Source of the DNA: Pseudomonas sp. PA15(2017) | GTDB taxonomy: Bacteria; Pseudomonadota; Gammaproteobacteria; Pseudomonadales; Pseudomonadaceae | DNA length: 64,000 nucleotides | Assembly (NCBI RefSeq): GCF_001945395.1 | Contig: NZ_MSXV01000053.1 | Coordinates: forward strand, 56,682 to 120,681 | Direction: 5' to 3' | Part shown: positions 8,863-17,302 of the stretch, one piece after another | Layout of the letters: each line of letters begins with the position of its first letter | How positions within the stretch are numbered: position 1 is the first letter of the stretch | Position numbers and translations under genes: made by a program | The notes under the pieces: model-generated | What the model was told of the DNA's origin: nothing | The model's input: only the letters and a program-made list of their open reading frames with translations | Databases searched by the model: none

Positions 8863-11496
8863 ATGCCTGACATCCTGCACCTGCAGCAGGCCGACTGGCG
8901 CGGCGACTTCGACGAAGGCGCGCTGCGCCGCGGCCAGGACTACGCCACCCGTGGGTTGAGCCGTCTGCTGAGCCTCAAGGGTCACAGCCTGCTCGCCAGT
9001 TGCCTGGGCAGCGGCGAGCGCCCTTACCAGCAGCGCATTACCCTGCACGCCTACGGCAAGGGCTGGAGCGTGACCGGCCATTGCAGCTGCCCGGTAGGCT
9101 TCAATTGCAAGCATGTGGTGGCCGCCCTGCTCACCCTCGAGGCACGGCAGCGTGCTGGCGATGACCTGGGTACCTTGATCGTCACCGAAAAACCGGTGGA
9201 CGAAACCGTGCTGGACGACGTGCAGCCGCAGCCGATCCTGACCCTGGGCAGCCACGTGCGCGTGCATTTCGATGCGCGCAAGGGACGCATGCTGGAACAG
9301 ACCCAGCACCGTGCCGCCCTGGCCTTCGACTACCAGGGCCACAGCGCGGTGGGTAAAACGGCCAAGGATCTGCTGGTACGCCTGGGGCCCAATCGCCAGT
9401 TGCGCATCACCCGCGACACGGCCAGGGAAGCCGAGCTACGGCGTCGCCTGGAAGCCGCCGGCCTGCGCATCGCCCTGAGGCAGAGCGAAGCCCTGGCCCA
9501 GCACCCTGGCGAGCACTTCGAACTGCAGGGCGATGCTGCCTGGCTGAGTTTCATGCAGCAGCAGGTACCGGCGCTACGCGCCGAAGGCTGGCGCGTCGAG
9601 ATCCAGCCCGACTTCCAGTACAACCTGGCCGAGATCGACGACTGGTACGCCGATGTCGACGAGCTGCCCGAACAGGGCTGGTTCGATCTGGAGCTGGGCA
9701 TCGAGGTGGAAGGCCAGCGCATCAGCCTGCTGCCGGTGTTGCTGCAGGCCATCCGCCGCTCGCCCTGGCTGCTTTCCGGTGACGTCCTGGCGCAGCGCCA
9801 GGACGAAGAATTGCTGCTGGTCAGCCTGCCCCACAGCCAGCGCCGCGTGGCCCTGCCCTACGCACGCCTGAAACCCTTGCTGGCCGCACTGGGCGAGCTG
9901 TTCATCAGCAATGCCGACGAGATTGGCACGCGCGTACGCCTGGCGCGTGCCGATGCCGCGCGCCTGAATGCCCTGCAGCAGGGGCCGGCGCTGATCTGGC
10001 ACGGCGGTATCGAGCTGCGCGAGTTCGCCAGGCGCCTGCAGCACACCAGCCAACAGGCGGTGAGCGCGCCCGACGACCTGGCCGCGCAGCTGCGCCCCTA
10101 TCAACTTCAGGGGCTGGGCTGGATGCAGGCGCTGCGGGAGCTGGAGGTTGGCGGCGTGCTGGCCGACGACATGGGCCTGGGCAAGACCTTGCAGACCTTG
10201 GCGCACATTCTCCTGGAGAAGCAGAACGGTCGCCTGCAGCAGCCGGCGCTGATCGTCATGCCCACCAGCCTGATCCCCAATTGGCAGGACGAGGCCGCGC
10301 GTTTCGCGCCGACCCTCAAGGTGCTGGCCCTGCACGGCAGCAAACGGCGTAGCCAGTTCAAGCTGATCGCCGAGCACGATATAGTGCTCACCACCTATGC
10401 GCTGCTGCCGCGCGACCTCAAGACGCTCATCGCCCAACGCTTCCACCTGCTGATTCTCGATGAGGCCCAGAGCATCAAGAATCCGCGCAGCAAGGCCGCC
10501 CTCGCCGCCGGCCAGATCAACGCCCGACAACGCCTGTGCCTGAGCGGCACGCCGCTGGAAAACAACCTGGGCGAGCTGTGGTCGCTGTTCAACTTCCTGA
10601 TGCCGGGCTGGCTCGGTGACGCCAAGCGCTTCACCCGCGACTATCGCACTCCCATCGAGAAGCACGGCAGCGAGCAGCGTCTGGCGCACCTGCGCGGGCG
10701 GATCAAACCGTTCGTGTTGCGCCGCAAGAAGGAACAGGTCGCCCGCGAGCTGCCGCCCAAGACCGAAATCACCCAGTGGGTGGAACTGACGCCCGCCCAG
10801 CGCGACCGCTACGAGATCTTGCGCCTGGCCATGGATCGCAAGGTGCGCGAGGAGATCACCCGCCAAGGCTTGGCCCGCAGCCAGATCGTGATCCTCGAGG
10901 CGCTGCTGCGCCTGCGCCAGGTGTGCTGCGACCTGCGCCTGCTCGACGAGGCACCAGCCGAACTGACCAGCAGCGACTCCGGCAAGCTCAGCAGCCTCCT
11001 GGACATGCTCGAAGCACTGATCGGCGAAGGCCGCCGCGTGCTGCTGTTCTCCCAGTTCACCTCGATGCTGGCACTGATAGAAAGCGAGCTGCAGACGCGC
11101 AACATCGGCTACGCCAAACTGACCGGCAGCACCCGTGACCGGCGCACGCCCGTGGAACAGTTCCAGGCCGGACAGTTTCCGGTCTTCCTGATCAGCCTCA
11201 AGGCCGGTGGCGCAGGCCTGAACCTGACCGCCGCCGATACCGTGATCCACTTCGACCCCTGGTGGAACCCGGCAGCCGAGGCCCAGGCCAGCGATCGCGC
11301 CTATCGCATCGGCCAGGACAAGCCGGTGTTCGTCTACAAGCTGATCGCCCGCGGCAGCGTGGAAGAAAAGATCCAGCACTTGCAGCAGGCCAAGGCCAAC
11401 CTGGCCCACGGCCTGCTCGAAGAAGGCGGCAGCCAGAGCAGCTGGCAGCTCAGTGAAGACGACCTGCAGGCGCTGTTCGCGCCACTGGCTGATTAG
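8863..11496 (+). CDS. SWIM-domain SNF2-family DEAD-like helicase
   Basis: An 877-residue Swi2/Snf2 ATPase. A SWIM zinc finger is near residues 65-85 (CSCPVGFNCKHV). A middle region of about 300 residues precedes the motor. The motor has the Walker A loop DDMGLGKT, motif II LDEAQSIKN, motif III LSGTPLENNLGELWS and, in the C-terminal lobe, SLKAGGAGLNL and ASDRAYRIGQ. It likely remodels nucleoprotein or transcription complexes, as RapA does. Its TAG stop lies within the first bases of a MITE-like repeat: T and A are the outer dinucleotide and G is the first base of the terminal repeat. Confidence 0.93.
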   Translation: MPDILHLQQADWRGDFDEGALRRGQDYATRGLSRLLSLKGHSLLASCLGSGERPYQQRITLHAYGKGWSVTGHCSCPVGFNCKHVVAALLTLEARQRAGDDLGTLIVTEKPVDETVLDDVQPQPILTLGSHVRVHFDARKGRMLEQTQHRAALAFDYQGHSAVGKTAKDLLVRLGPNRQLRITRDTAREAELRRRLEAAGLRIALRQSEALAQHPGEHFELQGDAAWLSFMQQQVPALRAEGWRVEIQPDFQYNLAEIDDWYADVDELPEQGWFDLELGIEVEGQRISLLPVLLQAIRRSPWLLSGDVLAQRQDEELLLVSLPHSQRRVALPYARLKPLLAALGELFISNADEIGTRVRLARADAARLNALQQGPALIWHGGIELREFARRLQHTSQQAVSAPDDLAAQLRPYQLQGLGWMQALRELEVGGVLADDMGLGKTLQTLAHILLEKQNGRLQQPALIVMPTSLIPNWQDEAARFAPTLKVLALHGSKRRSQFKLIAEHDIVLTTYALLPRDLKTLIAQRFHLLILDEAQSIKNPRSKAALAAGQINARQRLCLSGTPLENNLGELWSLFNFLMPGWLGDAKRFTRDYRTPIEKHGSEQRLAHLRGRIKPFVLRRKKEQVARELPPKTEITQWVELTPAQRDRYEILRLAMDRKVREEITRQGLARSQIVILEALLRLRQVCCDLRLLDEAPAELTSSDSGKLSSLLDMLEALIGEGRRVLLFSQFTSMLALIESELQTRNIGYAKLTGSTRDRRTPVEQFQAGQFPVFLISLKAGGAGLNLTAADTVIHFDPWWNPAAEAQASDRAYRIGQDKPVFVYKLIARGSVEEKIQHLQQAKANLAHGLLEEGGSQSSWQLSEDDLQALFAPLAD

Positions 11497-11760
11497 GGCC
11501 TGTTAACACTTCCGCACGACCGCGCCGGAGCCCGTTTTGCCGCAAGGCAAGGCACGAGCCGCGAAGTTTAGCGGGCTAAATGAGCCGGCGAGAAACGCCG
11601 CATTGCGGCAAAACGGGCCCGGCCCTTCGGGTTGCGCGAGAAATCTCGCCATGCGTTGTTGGAGGACTTGGCAAGGGAACAACCATTCCCTGCGTCCTCC
11701 GCCTAGCCTGGCAAGATTTTTCGCAGTAACGCGGCTTGCGCGGCAGTGTTAACAGGCCCT
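11495..11760. mobile_element. MITE-like element with perfect terminal inverted repeats
   Basis: A 266-base non-coding element bounded by the perfect inverted repeat AGGGCCTGTTAACACT (11495-11510) and its complement (11745-11760). If the flanking TA is counted as a target duplication (11494-11495 and 11760-11761), the repeats are GGGCCTGTTAACACT, which recalls the TA target choice of IS630/mariner transposons. Inside is a second perfect 15-bp inverted repeat (11531-11545 with 11603-11617). It fills the gap between two convergent genes and supplies the end of the helicase stop codon. No ORF fits a transposase. Confidence 0.75.
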
Positions 11761-11767
11761 ACCACCC

Positions 11768-12241
11768 TTAACGCTCGGAATAGTTGTCGCCCACCACCTC
11801 GCCGGTGGAATCGATGGCCTTGCTGGACGGGAACCTGTAGGACGCGAAACGCACTGCCAGCACCGACAGCGCCAGGAAGAAGATGCCGCCGCACAGGTAC
11901 AGCAGGCCGATGTCCGGCGCCTTGTGGTGGGATACGTCGCCAATCAGGTAGCGGGTCAGCGCAGTGATGGCGATGTATAGCAAAAAGCGGATCGGCAGGT
12001 GGTTGGTCTTGAAATAGATGCCGACCATCGCTCCCAGCTCCAGGTAGATGAACAGCAGCAGGATGTCATCCACGCTGGCACTGCCCTTTTCCACCATGCC
12101 GATAAACGCGGCGACCGACGCCCAGGCGGTCGCCGCGCCGATGGCGAACAGCCCCAGATAATGAAAACCTTCGACGAACAGATTACCGATCGAATTCGCG
12201 CCCCTGTGCATCCGCTTGCGGCTATCGTCCACCCACTTCAT
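11768..12241 (-). CDS. psiE: PsiE-family phosphate-starvation-inducible membrane protein
   Basis: A 157-residue membrane protein with about four helices. The core ELGAMVGIYFKTNHLPIRF followed by YIAITALTRYLIGD is the signature of the PsiE family, whose E. coli member (136 aa) is induced by phosphate starvation and whose biochemical role is unknown. An AAGGGGA ribosome site precedes the ATG at 12241. The C-terminal 25 residues after the last helix are polar and cytoplasmic. No Pho box was identified upstream. Confidence 0.88.
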   Translation of the reverse strand: MKWVDDSRKRMHRGANSIGNLFVEGFHYLGLFAIGAATAWASVAAFIGMVEKGSASVDDILLLFIYLELGAMVGIYFKTNHLPIRFLLYIAITALTRYLIGDVSHHKAPDIGLLYLCGGIFFLALSVLAVRFASYRFPSSKAIDSTGEVVGDNYSER

Positions 12242-12417
12242 GGCATTCCCCTTTCCGATTGATGCAGCCTGGCGCCGTGATCATGACGCGCCCGCATGAC
12301 ATTCCCATGCAGGAACGAGACCAGCAAGCCGGCTGCGATGGCATACAGAAGCCTGCCGAGGCGGACAAGGCACATGGACCCGGGTGATCGCGACCGGATG
12401 TCGCGCACGGTCGGCAT
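12238..12417 (-). CDS. Possible 59-aa protein overlapping psiE start
   Basis: An ORF whose TGA stop overlaps the psiE ATG as ATGA, which would allow coupled translation. It encodes about 59 residues (MPTVRDIRSRSPG at the start) with one hydrophobic stretch, LGRLLYAIAAGLLVSFLHG. The ribosome site is weak, and a shorter version from the ATG at 12375 is possible. I do not recognise a homologue. It could equally be chance. Confidence 0.25.
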   Translation of the reverse strand: MPTVRDIRSRSPGSMCLVRLGRLLYAIAAGLLVSFLHGNVMRARHDHGARLHQSERGMP

Positions 12418-12467
12418 CTCAGGTTTACGCTGTTCAAACGCAGCACAGTTGATTATGCTTGCCGAAA

Positions 12468-12483
12468 CTGTATGCATGAACAG
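12468..12483 (+). promoter_or_regulatory. LexA (SOS) box upstream of yebG
   Basis: The sequence CTGTATGCATGAACAG fits the CTG-N10-CAG LexA consensus. It is 36 bases upstream of the yebG ATG, where a repressor would cover the promoter. Confidence 0.85.
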
Positions 12484-12519
12484 TATTTTTGATTATCAGC
12501 GAAGGCGTAGAGGTGATGA

Positions 12520-12783
12520 ATGGCCGTCGAAGTGGTGTACCGCAGCAGTCGCGACCCGGAGCGTTTGTTTATGGATAAGGCCGAAGCAGATCGTCATGAC
12601 AAGATGCTGGAGCTGGCCGAACTGCTCAGCGATGTATTGCGCAACGCGGTACCGTCGCTCAGCGAGGATCAGGGCGAGGAGCTGGGTATCTACATGGCCA
12701 GAAATCGCGATGTATTCGCCAAGGCGTTCAAGAACCAGCCCGATGCCCTCGGCGAACTGAGCACCCAGGCTGAAGCGGAGTGA
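12520..12783 (+). CDS. yebG: DNA damage-inducible protein YebG
   Basis: An 87-residue YebG-family protein: MAVEVVYRSSRDPERLF at the start and KAEADRHDKMLELAELL, matching the E. coli pattern MAVEVKYV...KKEADAYDKML. In E. coli yebG is an SOS gene of unknown molecular role. The LexA box upstream supports the same control here. Confidence 0.92.
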   Translation: MAVEVVYRSSRDPERLFMDKAEADRHDKMLELAELLSDVLRNAVPSLSEDQGEELGIYMARNRDVFAKAFKNQPDALGELSTQAEAE

Positions 12784-12877
12784 CCGCCCCGCACGCCCAT
12801 TAATATCTCTTCGCTCTTTCGGGCTGGACGGCCGACGCGCGCGCAGTTACAACAGGCTCATCCTCCGGGAGGTGACC

Positions 12878-13681
12878 ATGAACGCGCGCGATCACTGCCT
12901 TGCCTGTCTGAACGGCGAACAGCCGGCGCTGTTCGAAGCCGCGCTCTGGGTCGCTGCCGAGCACGACTTCTCGGTACAGCCCGAGCAGGTCATGCACGAG
13001 CTTGAGAACCTCAGGCATCAGGTCAGTGCCCGCCTGCCCAACTTCCCGCCCCAGGAATTGGCGCAACCCTTGTTGCGGCACCTCAGTGATCTGCATTTTC
13101 ATGACGATGACGACAGCCCGTTGCGCCCGCAAGCCGCGCTGCTGCACAAGGTGCTGCAGCGACGCCGCGGCCAGCCGCTGAGCATCGCGCTGATCGCCCT
13201 GGAGCTGGCACGTCGGCTGCAAATTCCGCTGCAGGGCGTCAGCTTTCCCGGCTACTTTCTACTGCGCGTGCCTGGCGCCGATCACCTGCTCGACCCCTGC
13301 GGCGGGCGGCGTCTTTATACCCGCGATTGCCGAGAACTGCTGGTGCGCTACCTTGGCCCCCATGCGCAATTGAGCGCCGAACACATGCTGAGCTGCGACG
13401 CCCGCAGCATGATCGTGCGCTTGTCGCGCAATCTTCGTCACCTGCACGCCCAGGCCGAGGATTACCTGAGCGCACTGAAGGACGCCGAACGCGTGCTGCA
13501 ACTGGCGCCGCCCAACGTCAATGACCACCTCGCCAGGGCCGATCTATACGGGCATCTGGAGTGCTCCCATGCCGAGCGCTTCGACATACAGCGCGCCCTG
13601 CTGTTGTGCGAAGACCCTGCACTTCGTTTGAAACTCGGTGAGCGCCTGCGCCAATCCAGCGCACAGCCGGCCCTTCATTGA
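12878..13681 (+). CDS. SirB1-family transglutaminase-like protein
   Basis: A 269-residue protein of the SirB1/transglutaminase-like group. Landmarks are LHKVLQRRRGQPLSIALIAL and LARRLQIPLQGVSFPGYFLLR, and then HLLDPCGG, where the family often has HxFDPF. The C-terminal third is TPR-like (DYLSALKDAERVLQLAP). I use the ATG at 12878, with GGGAGGT eight bases upstream, in place of the GTG at 12872. Biochemical function is unknown; it is not in an operon. Confidence 0.85.
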   Translation: MNARDHCLACLNGEQPALFEAALWVAAEHDFSVQPEQVMHELENLRHQVSARLPNFPPQELAQPLLRHLSDLHFHDDDDSPLRPQAALLHKVLQRRRGQPLSIALIALELARRLQIPLQGVSFPGYFLLRVPGADHLLDPCGGRRLYTRDCRELLVRYLGPHAQLSAEHMLSCDARSMIVRLSRNLRHLHAQAEDYLSALKDAERVLQLAPPNVNDHLARADLYGHLECSHAERFDIQRALLLCEDPALRLKLGERLRQSSAQPALH

Positions 13682-13706
13682 GGCCGCTTGCTGGCCTCGG
13701 TCATCC

Positions 13707-13821
13707 GTATTGATTTAAATACACCGTATCCAATACGACACACTCGTAGCCGAAGGCGACACATGGGGGCCCGCTAGGCATTAGCGCCCTCGGCACGCAA
13801 TATCCGTATCGAAATCAATAC
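13707..13821 (+). promoter_or_regulatory. Candidate enhancer sites (GTAT-N8-ATAC) upstream of gcvH
   Basis: Two 16-bp dyads with the same spacing, GTATTGATTTAAATAC at 13707-13722 and GTATCGAAATCAATAC at 13806-13821, plus a compact dyad GTATCCAATAC at 13726-13736. They sit about 70-180 bases upstream of a sigma-54 promoter, the usual place for an enhancer-binding activator. The cognate protein is not in the window. The published GcsR site of P. aeruginosa differs, so a match to that regulator is not claimed. Confidence 0.5.
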
Positions 13822-13883
13822 AAACCCGAGGAATCTTAATCTTAACTTAGATTAAATTATTGATTTTATTGGATATTTTTATA

Positions 13884-13898
13884 TGGCATCGAGTTTGC
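13884..13898 (+). promoter_or_regulatory. Sigma-54 (RpoN) promoter of gcvHPT
   Basis: TGGCAT-CGAGT-TTGC matches the TGGCAC-N5-TTGC consensus, with GG and GC in the required -24/-12 spacing. Transcription would start near 13909, about 50 bases before gcvH. Confidence 0.75.
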
Positions 13899-13959
13899 AA
13901 GTTGGCTCCCGATAATCACGCCCACCCAGATGGGCACTACGGCCAATGAGGGAGCCCCC

Positions 13960-14343
13960 ATGAGCGAATTGCGTTTCACCGTCGAGCACGAATGGCTGCG
14001 CCAGGAGGCCGATGGCCTGGTCACCGTAGGGATCACCGCCTACGCTCAAGATGCACTGGGCGATGTGGTGTTCGTGCAGCTGCCCGAGCTGCGGGCCTAT
14101 GCCGTCGGTGCCGAGGTGGCGGTGCTGGAGTCCGTGAAGGCTGCCAGCAACATCGGCATGCCACTCGATGGTGAAGTGGTCGAAGTGAACCCGGATCTCG
14201 AGGCCAGCCCCGAGCTGGTCAACGCCGAGCCGTTGGGCCAGGGCTGGTTCTTCCGCTTCCGCCCGGCCGATGCCAGCGCCCTGGCCGGCCTGCTCGACCA
14301 GGACGCCTACGAGCGCCTGCTCAACGCCAAAGCCGACGCTTGA
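13960..14343 (+). CDS. gcvH: Glycine cleavage system H protein
   Basis: Lipoyl carrier of the glycine cleavage system, shuttling the aminomethyl group from P to T protein and then being reoxidised by L protein. It has 127 residues with the lipoylation site Lys60 in VLESVKAAS. I use the ATG at 13960 (MSELRFTVEHEW), which has GAGGGAG just upstream; the longer frame from 13930 adds ten non-conserved residues. It is first gene of gcvH-gcvP-gcvT. Confidence 0.96.
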   Translation: MSELRFTVEHEWLRQEADGLVTVGITAYAQDALGDVVFVQLPELRAYAVGAEVAVLESVKAASNIGMPLDGEVVEVNPDLEASPELVNAEPLGQGWFFRFRPADASALAGLLDQDAYERLLNAKADA

Positions 14344-14352
14344 GAGAAAGCC

Positions 14353-17205
14353 ATGACTGATCTGAACACCCGCAACGAATTCATCGCCCGCCATATCGGC
14401 CCCCGCGATCAAGACACCGCCGCGATGCTGGAAACCCTGGGTTACAGCGACCTGGAAGCACTGACCGCCAGCGTCATTCCGGGCAGCATCAAGGGCACCA
14501 GCGTACTGCCAGCCGGCGACGGCCAGAGCGAAGCCGATGCCCTGGCCGCCATCAAGGCCATCGCCGCCAAGAACAAGCTGTTTCGCAACTACATTGGCCA
14601 GGGTTACTACGCCACCCACACGCCCTCGCCAATCCTGCGCAACCTGCTGGAAAACCCGGCCTGGTACACCGCCTACACGCCTTACCAGCCGGAAATATCC
14701 CAGGGCCGCCTGGAGTCGCTGCTCAACTTCCAGACCCTGATCAGCGACCTCACCGGCCTGCCGATCGCCAACGCTTCGCTGCTCGACGAAGGCACCGCCG
14801 CCGCCGAGGCCATGACCTTCTGCAAGCGCCTGTCGAAGAACAAGGCCGCCAACGCCTTCTTCGCCTCCCAGCATTGCCACCCGCAGACCCTCGACGTGCT
14901 GCGCACCCGTGCAGAGCCATTGGGCATCGAGGTGGTGGTCGGCGACGAAGCGGCCATTGACGATGCCAGCGCCTTCTTCGGCGCCCTGCTGCAATACCCG
15001 GCGAGCAATGGCGACATCTTCGATTACCGCGAAGTGGTCGAGCGCTTCCACGCGGCCAATGCGCTGGTGGCGGTTGCCGCCGACTTGCTGGCCCTGACCC
15101 TGCTGCAGGCACCGGGCGAGTTTGACGCCGACGTGGCCTTGGGCAGCGCCCAGCGCTTCGGCGTGCCACTGGGCTTCGGTGGGCCCCATGCGGCCTACTT
15201 CGCCACCCGTGATGCGTTCAAGCGCGACATGCCGGGTCGCCTGGTCGGCATGTCGGTAGACCGCTTCGGCAACCCGGCCCTGCGCCTGGCCATGCAGACC
15301 CGCGAACAGCACATCCGTCGCGAGAAGGCCACCAGCAACATCTGCACCGCCCAGGTGCTGCTCGCCAATATCGCCGCCATGTACGCCGTGTACCACGGCC
15401 CACAGGGGTTGACGCGAATTGCCCAGCGCGTCCACCAGCTGACCGTGATTTTCGCCCGCGGCGTGCAGAGCTTCGGCCTTGCTGTCGAACAGCAGGCGTT
15501 TTTCGATACCGTCACCTTGCGTACCGGCGCGCAGACCGCAGCGCTGCACAGCAAAGCCCGCGCCGCCGGCATCAACCTGCGTGAAGTGGATGCCGAACGC
15601 CTCGGCCTGTCGTTCGACGAAACCACTACCCAGGCGGATATCGAGCAACTCTGGTCGCTGCTCGCAGACGGTAAGCCGACGCCGGACTTCGCTGCGTTGG
15701 CTACTCAGGCCGACAACGGCCTGCCCGCCGGGCAACTGCGTCAGTCGGCGATTCTCGAGCACCCGGTGTTCAATCGCTACCACTCGGAAACCGAGCTGAT
15801 GCGCTACCTGCGCAAGCTCGCCGACAAGGACCTGGCGCTGGATCGCAGCATGATTCCGCTGGGCTCCTGCACCATGAAGTTGAACGCAGCCAGCGAGATG
15901 ATCCCCGTCACCTGGGCCGAGTTCGGCAACCTGCACCCCTTCGCCCCCGCCGAGCAGAGCGCCGGTTATCAGCAACTGACCGACGAACTGGAAGCCATGC
16001 TCTGCGCCGCCACCGGCTACGACGCCGTGTCGCTGCAGCCCAACGCCGGCTCCCAGGGTGAATACGCCGGTTTGCTGGCGATTCGCGCCTATCACCACAG
16101 CCGCGGCGACGACAAGCGCGACATCTGCCTGATCCCGCAATCGGCCCACGGCACCAACCCGGCCACCGCCCACATGGCCGGCATGCGCGTGGTGGTGACG
16201 GCCTGCGACGCCCGCGGCAACGTCGACATCGAGGATCTGCGCGCCAAGGCCGAGCAGCATCGTGATCAGTTGGCCGCGATCATGATCACCTACCCGTCCA
16301 CCCACGGCGTGTTCGAGGAAGGCATCCGCGAGATCTGCGCCATCGTCCACGACAACGGCGGCCAGGTGTACATCGACGGCGCCAACATGAACGCCATGGT
16401 CGGCCTCTGCGCACCGGGCAAATTCGGCGGCGACGTTTCGCACCTGAACCTGCACAAGACCTTCTGCATTCCCCACGGTGGCGGCGGCCCCGGCGTCGGC
16501 CCGATCGGCGTGAAGGCCCACCTGGCGCCGTTCCTGCCCGGCCATGGCCGCATGGCCCGCAAGGAAGGTGCAGTCAGCGCCGCGCCGTTCGGCAGCGCCA
16601 GCATCCTGCCGATCACCTGGATGTACATCCGCATGATGGGCGGTACCGGCCTGCGCCTGGCGTCGCAGATGGCGATCCTCAACGCCAACTACATCGCTCG
16701 CCGCCTGGAAGAGCACTACCCGGTACTGTACAGCGGCGAAGGCGGCCTGGTGGCCCACGAGTGCATCCTCGACCTGCGCCCGCTGAAGGACAGCAGCGGC
16801 ATCAGCGTCGACGACGTGGCCAAGCGCCTGATCGACTTCGGCTTCCATGCTCCGACCATGTCCTTCCCGGTGGCTGGTACGCTGATGATCGAGCCGACCG
16901 AGAGCGAGTCCAAGCAGGAGCTGGATCGTTTCTGCGACGCCATGATCGCCATCCGCGAGGAAATTCGCGCGGTCGAGCGCGGCCAGCTGAACGCCGACGA
17001 CAACCCGCTGAAGAATGCCCCGCACACCGCCGCCGAACTGGTGGGTGAATGGACGCATCCGTACAGCCGTGAACAGGCGGTCTACCCGACCCGCAGCCTG
17101 ATCGATGGCAAGTACTGGCCGCCCGTGGGTCGCATCGACAACGTGTTCGGCGACCGCAACCTGGTCTGCGCCTGCCCGCCCATCGAAGCCTATCAGGACG
17201 CCTGA
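14353..17205 (+). CDS. gcvP: Glycine dehydrogenase (decarboxylating), P protein
   Basis: PLP enzyme that decarboxylates glycine and passes the aminomethyl group to lipoyl-GcvH. The 950 residues are the full length of the single-chain type. The PLP lysine is Lys702 in NLHKTFCIPHGGGGPG. Other family blocks are FIARHIGPRDQDT at the start, NYIGQGYY, and SMIPLGSCTMKLN. It begins ten bases after gcvH. Confidence 0.97.
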   Translation: MTDLNTRNEFIARHIGPRDQDTAAMLETLGYSDLEALTASVIPGSIKGTSVLPAGDGQSEADALAAIKAIAAKNKLFRNYIGQGYYATHTPSPILRNLLENPAWYTAYTPYQPEISQGRLESLLNFQTLISDLTGLPIANASLLDEGTAAAEAMTFCKRLSKNKAANAFFASQHCHPQTLDVLRTRAEPLGIEVVVGDEAAIDDASAFFGALLQYPASNGDIFDYREVVERFHAANALVAVAADLLALTLLQAPGEFDADVALGSAQRFGVPLGFGGPHAAYFATRDAFKRDMPGRLVGMSVDRFGNPALRLAMQTREQHIRREKATSNICTAQVLLANIAAMYAVYHGPQGLTRIAQRVHQLTVIFARGVQSFGLAVEQQAFFDTVTLRTGAQTAALHSKARAAGINLREVDAERLGLSFDETTTQADIEQLWSLLADGKPTPDFAALATQADNGLPAGQLRQSAILEHPVFNRYHSETELMRYLRKLADKDLALDRSMIPLGSCTMKLNAASEMIPVTWAEFGNLHPFAPAEQSAGYQQLTDELEAMLCAATGYDAVSLQPNAGSQGEYAGLLAIRAYHHSRGDDKRDICLIPQSAHGTNPATAHMAGMRVVVTACDARGNVDIEDLRAKAEQHRDQLAAIMITYPSTHGVFEEGIREICAIVHDNGGQVYIDGANMNAMVGLCAPGKFGGDVSHLNLHKTFCIPHGGGGPGVGPIGVKAHLAPFLPGHGRMARKEGAVSAAPFGSASILPITWMYIRMMGGTGLRLASQMAILNANYIARRLEEHYPVLYSGEGGLVAHECILDLRPLKDSSGISVDDVAKRLIDFGFHAPTMSFPVAGTLMIEPTESESKQELDRFCDAMIAIREEIRAVERGQLNADDNPLKNAPHTAAELVGEWTHPYSREQAVYPTRSLIDGKYWPPVGRIDNVFGDRNLVCACPPIEAYQDA

Positions 17206-17213
17206 TCGCGCTC

Positions 17214-17238
17214 CGGCTGCCGGCTCGCCCGGCAGCCG
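17214..17238 (+). other. Intercistronic hairpin between gcvP and gcvT
   Basis: Ten-base perfect arms (CGGCTGCCGG at 17214-17223 and its complement at 17229-17238) with a five-base loop, without a T-run. It could stabilise the upstream mRNA end or reduce read-through into gcvT. Confidence 0.5.
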
Positions 17239-17302
17239 CCTCCTCTTTCACGACGCCCGCGCGCTTGCGCGGGCCGCTCACAGCCTCTTACAGGAGAGCG
17301 CC

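Noticed and set aside
9574..11409. A 611-codon minus-strand frame opposite the SNF2 helicase
   Set aside because: It is a shadow of the helicase gene with no ribosome site or known motif.
13682..13959. A glycine riboswitch upstream of gcvH
   Set aside because: I do not see the paired aptamer structure, and the mapped sigma-54 promoter leaves only about 50 bases of leader.
13879..17058. A 1059-codon open frame on the minus strand opposite gcvH and gcvP
   Set aside because: It is the antisense shadow of a GC-rich gene. It lacks recognisable motifs, while the plus strand encodes complete gcvH and gcvP.
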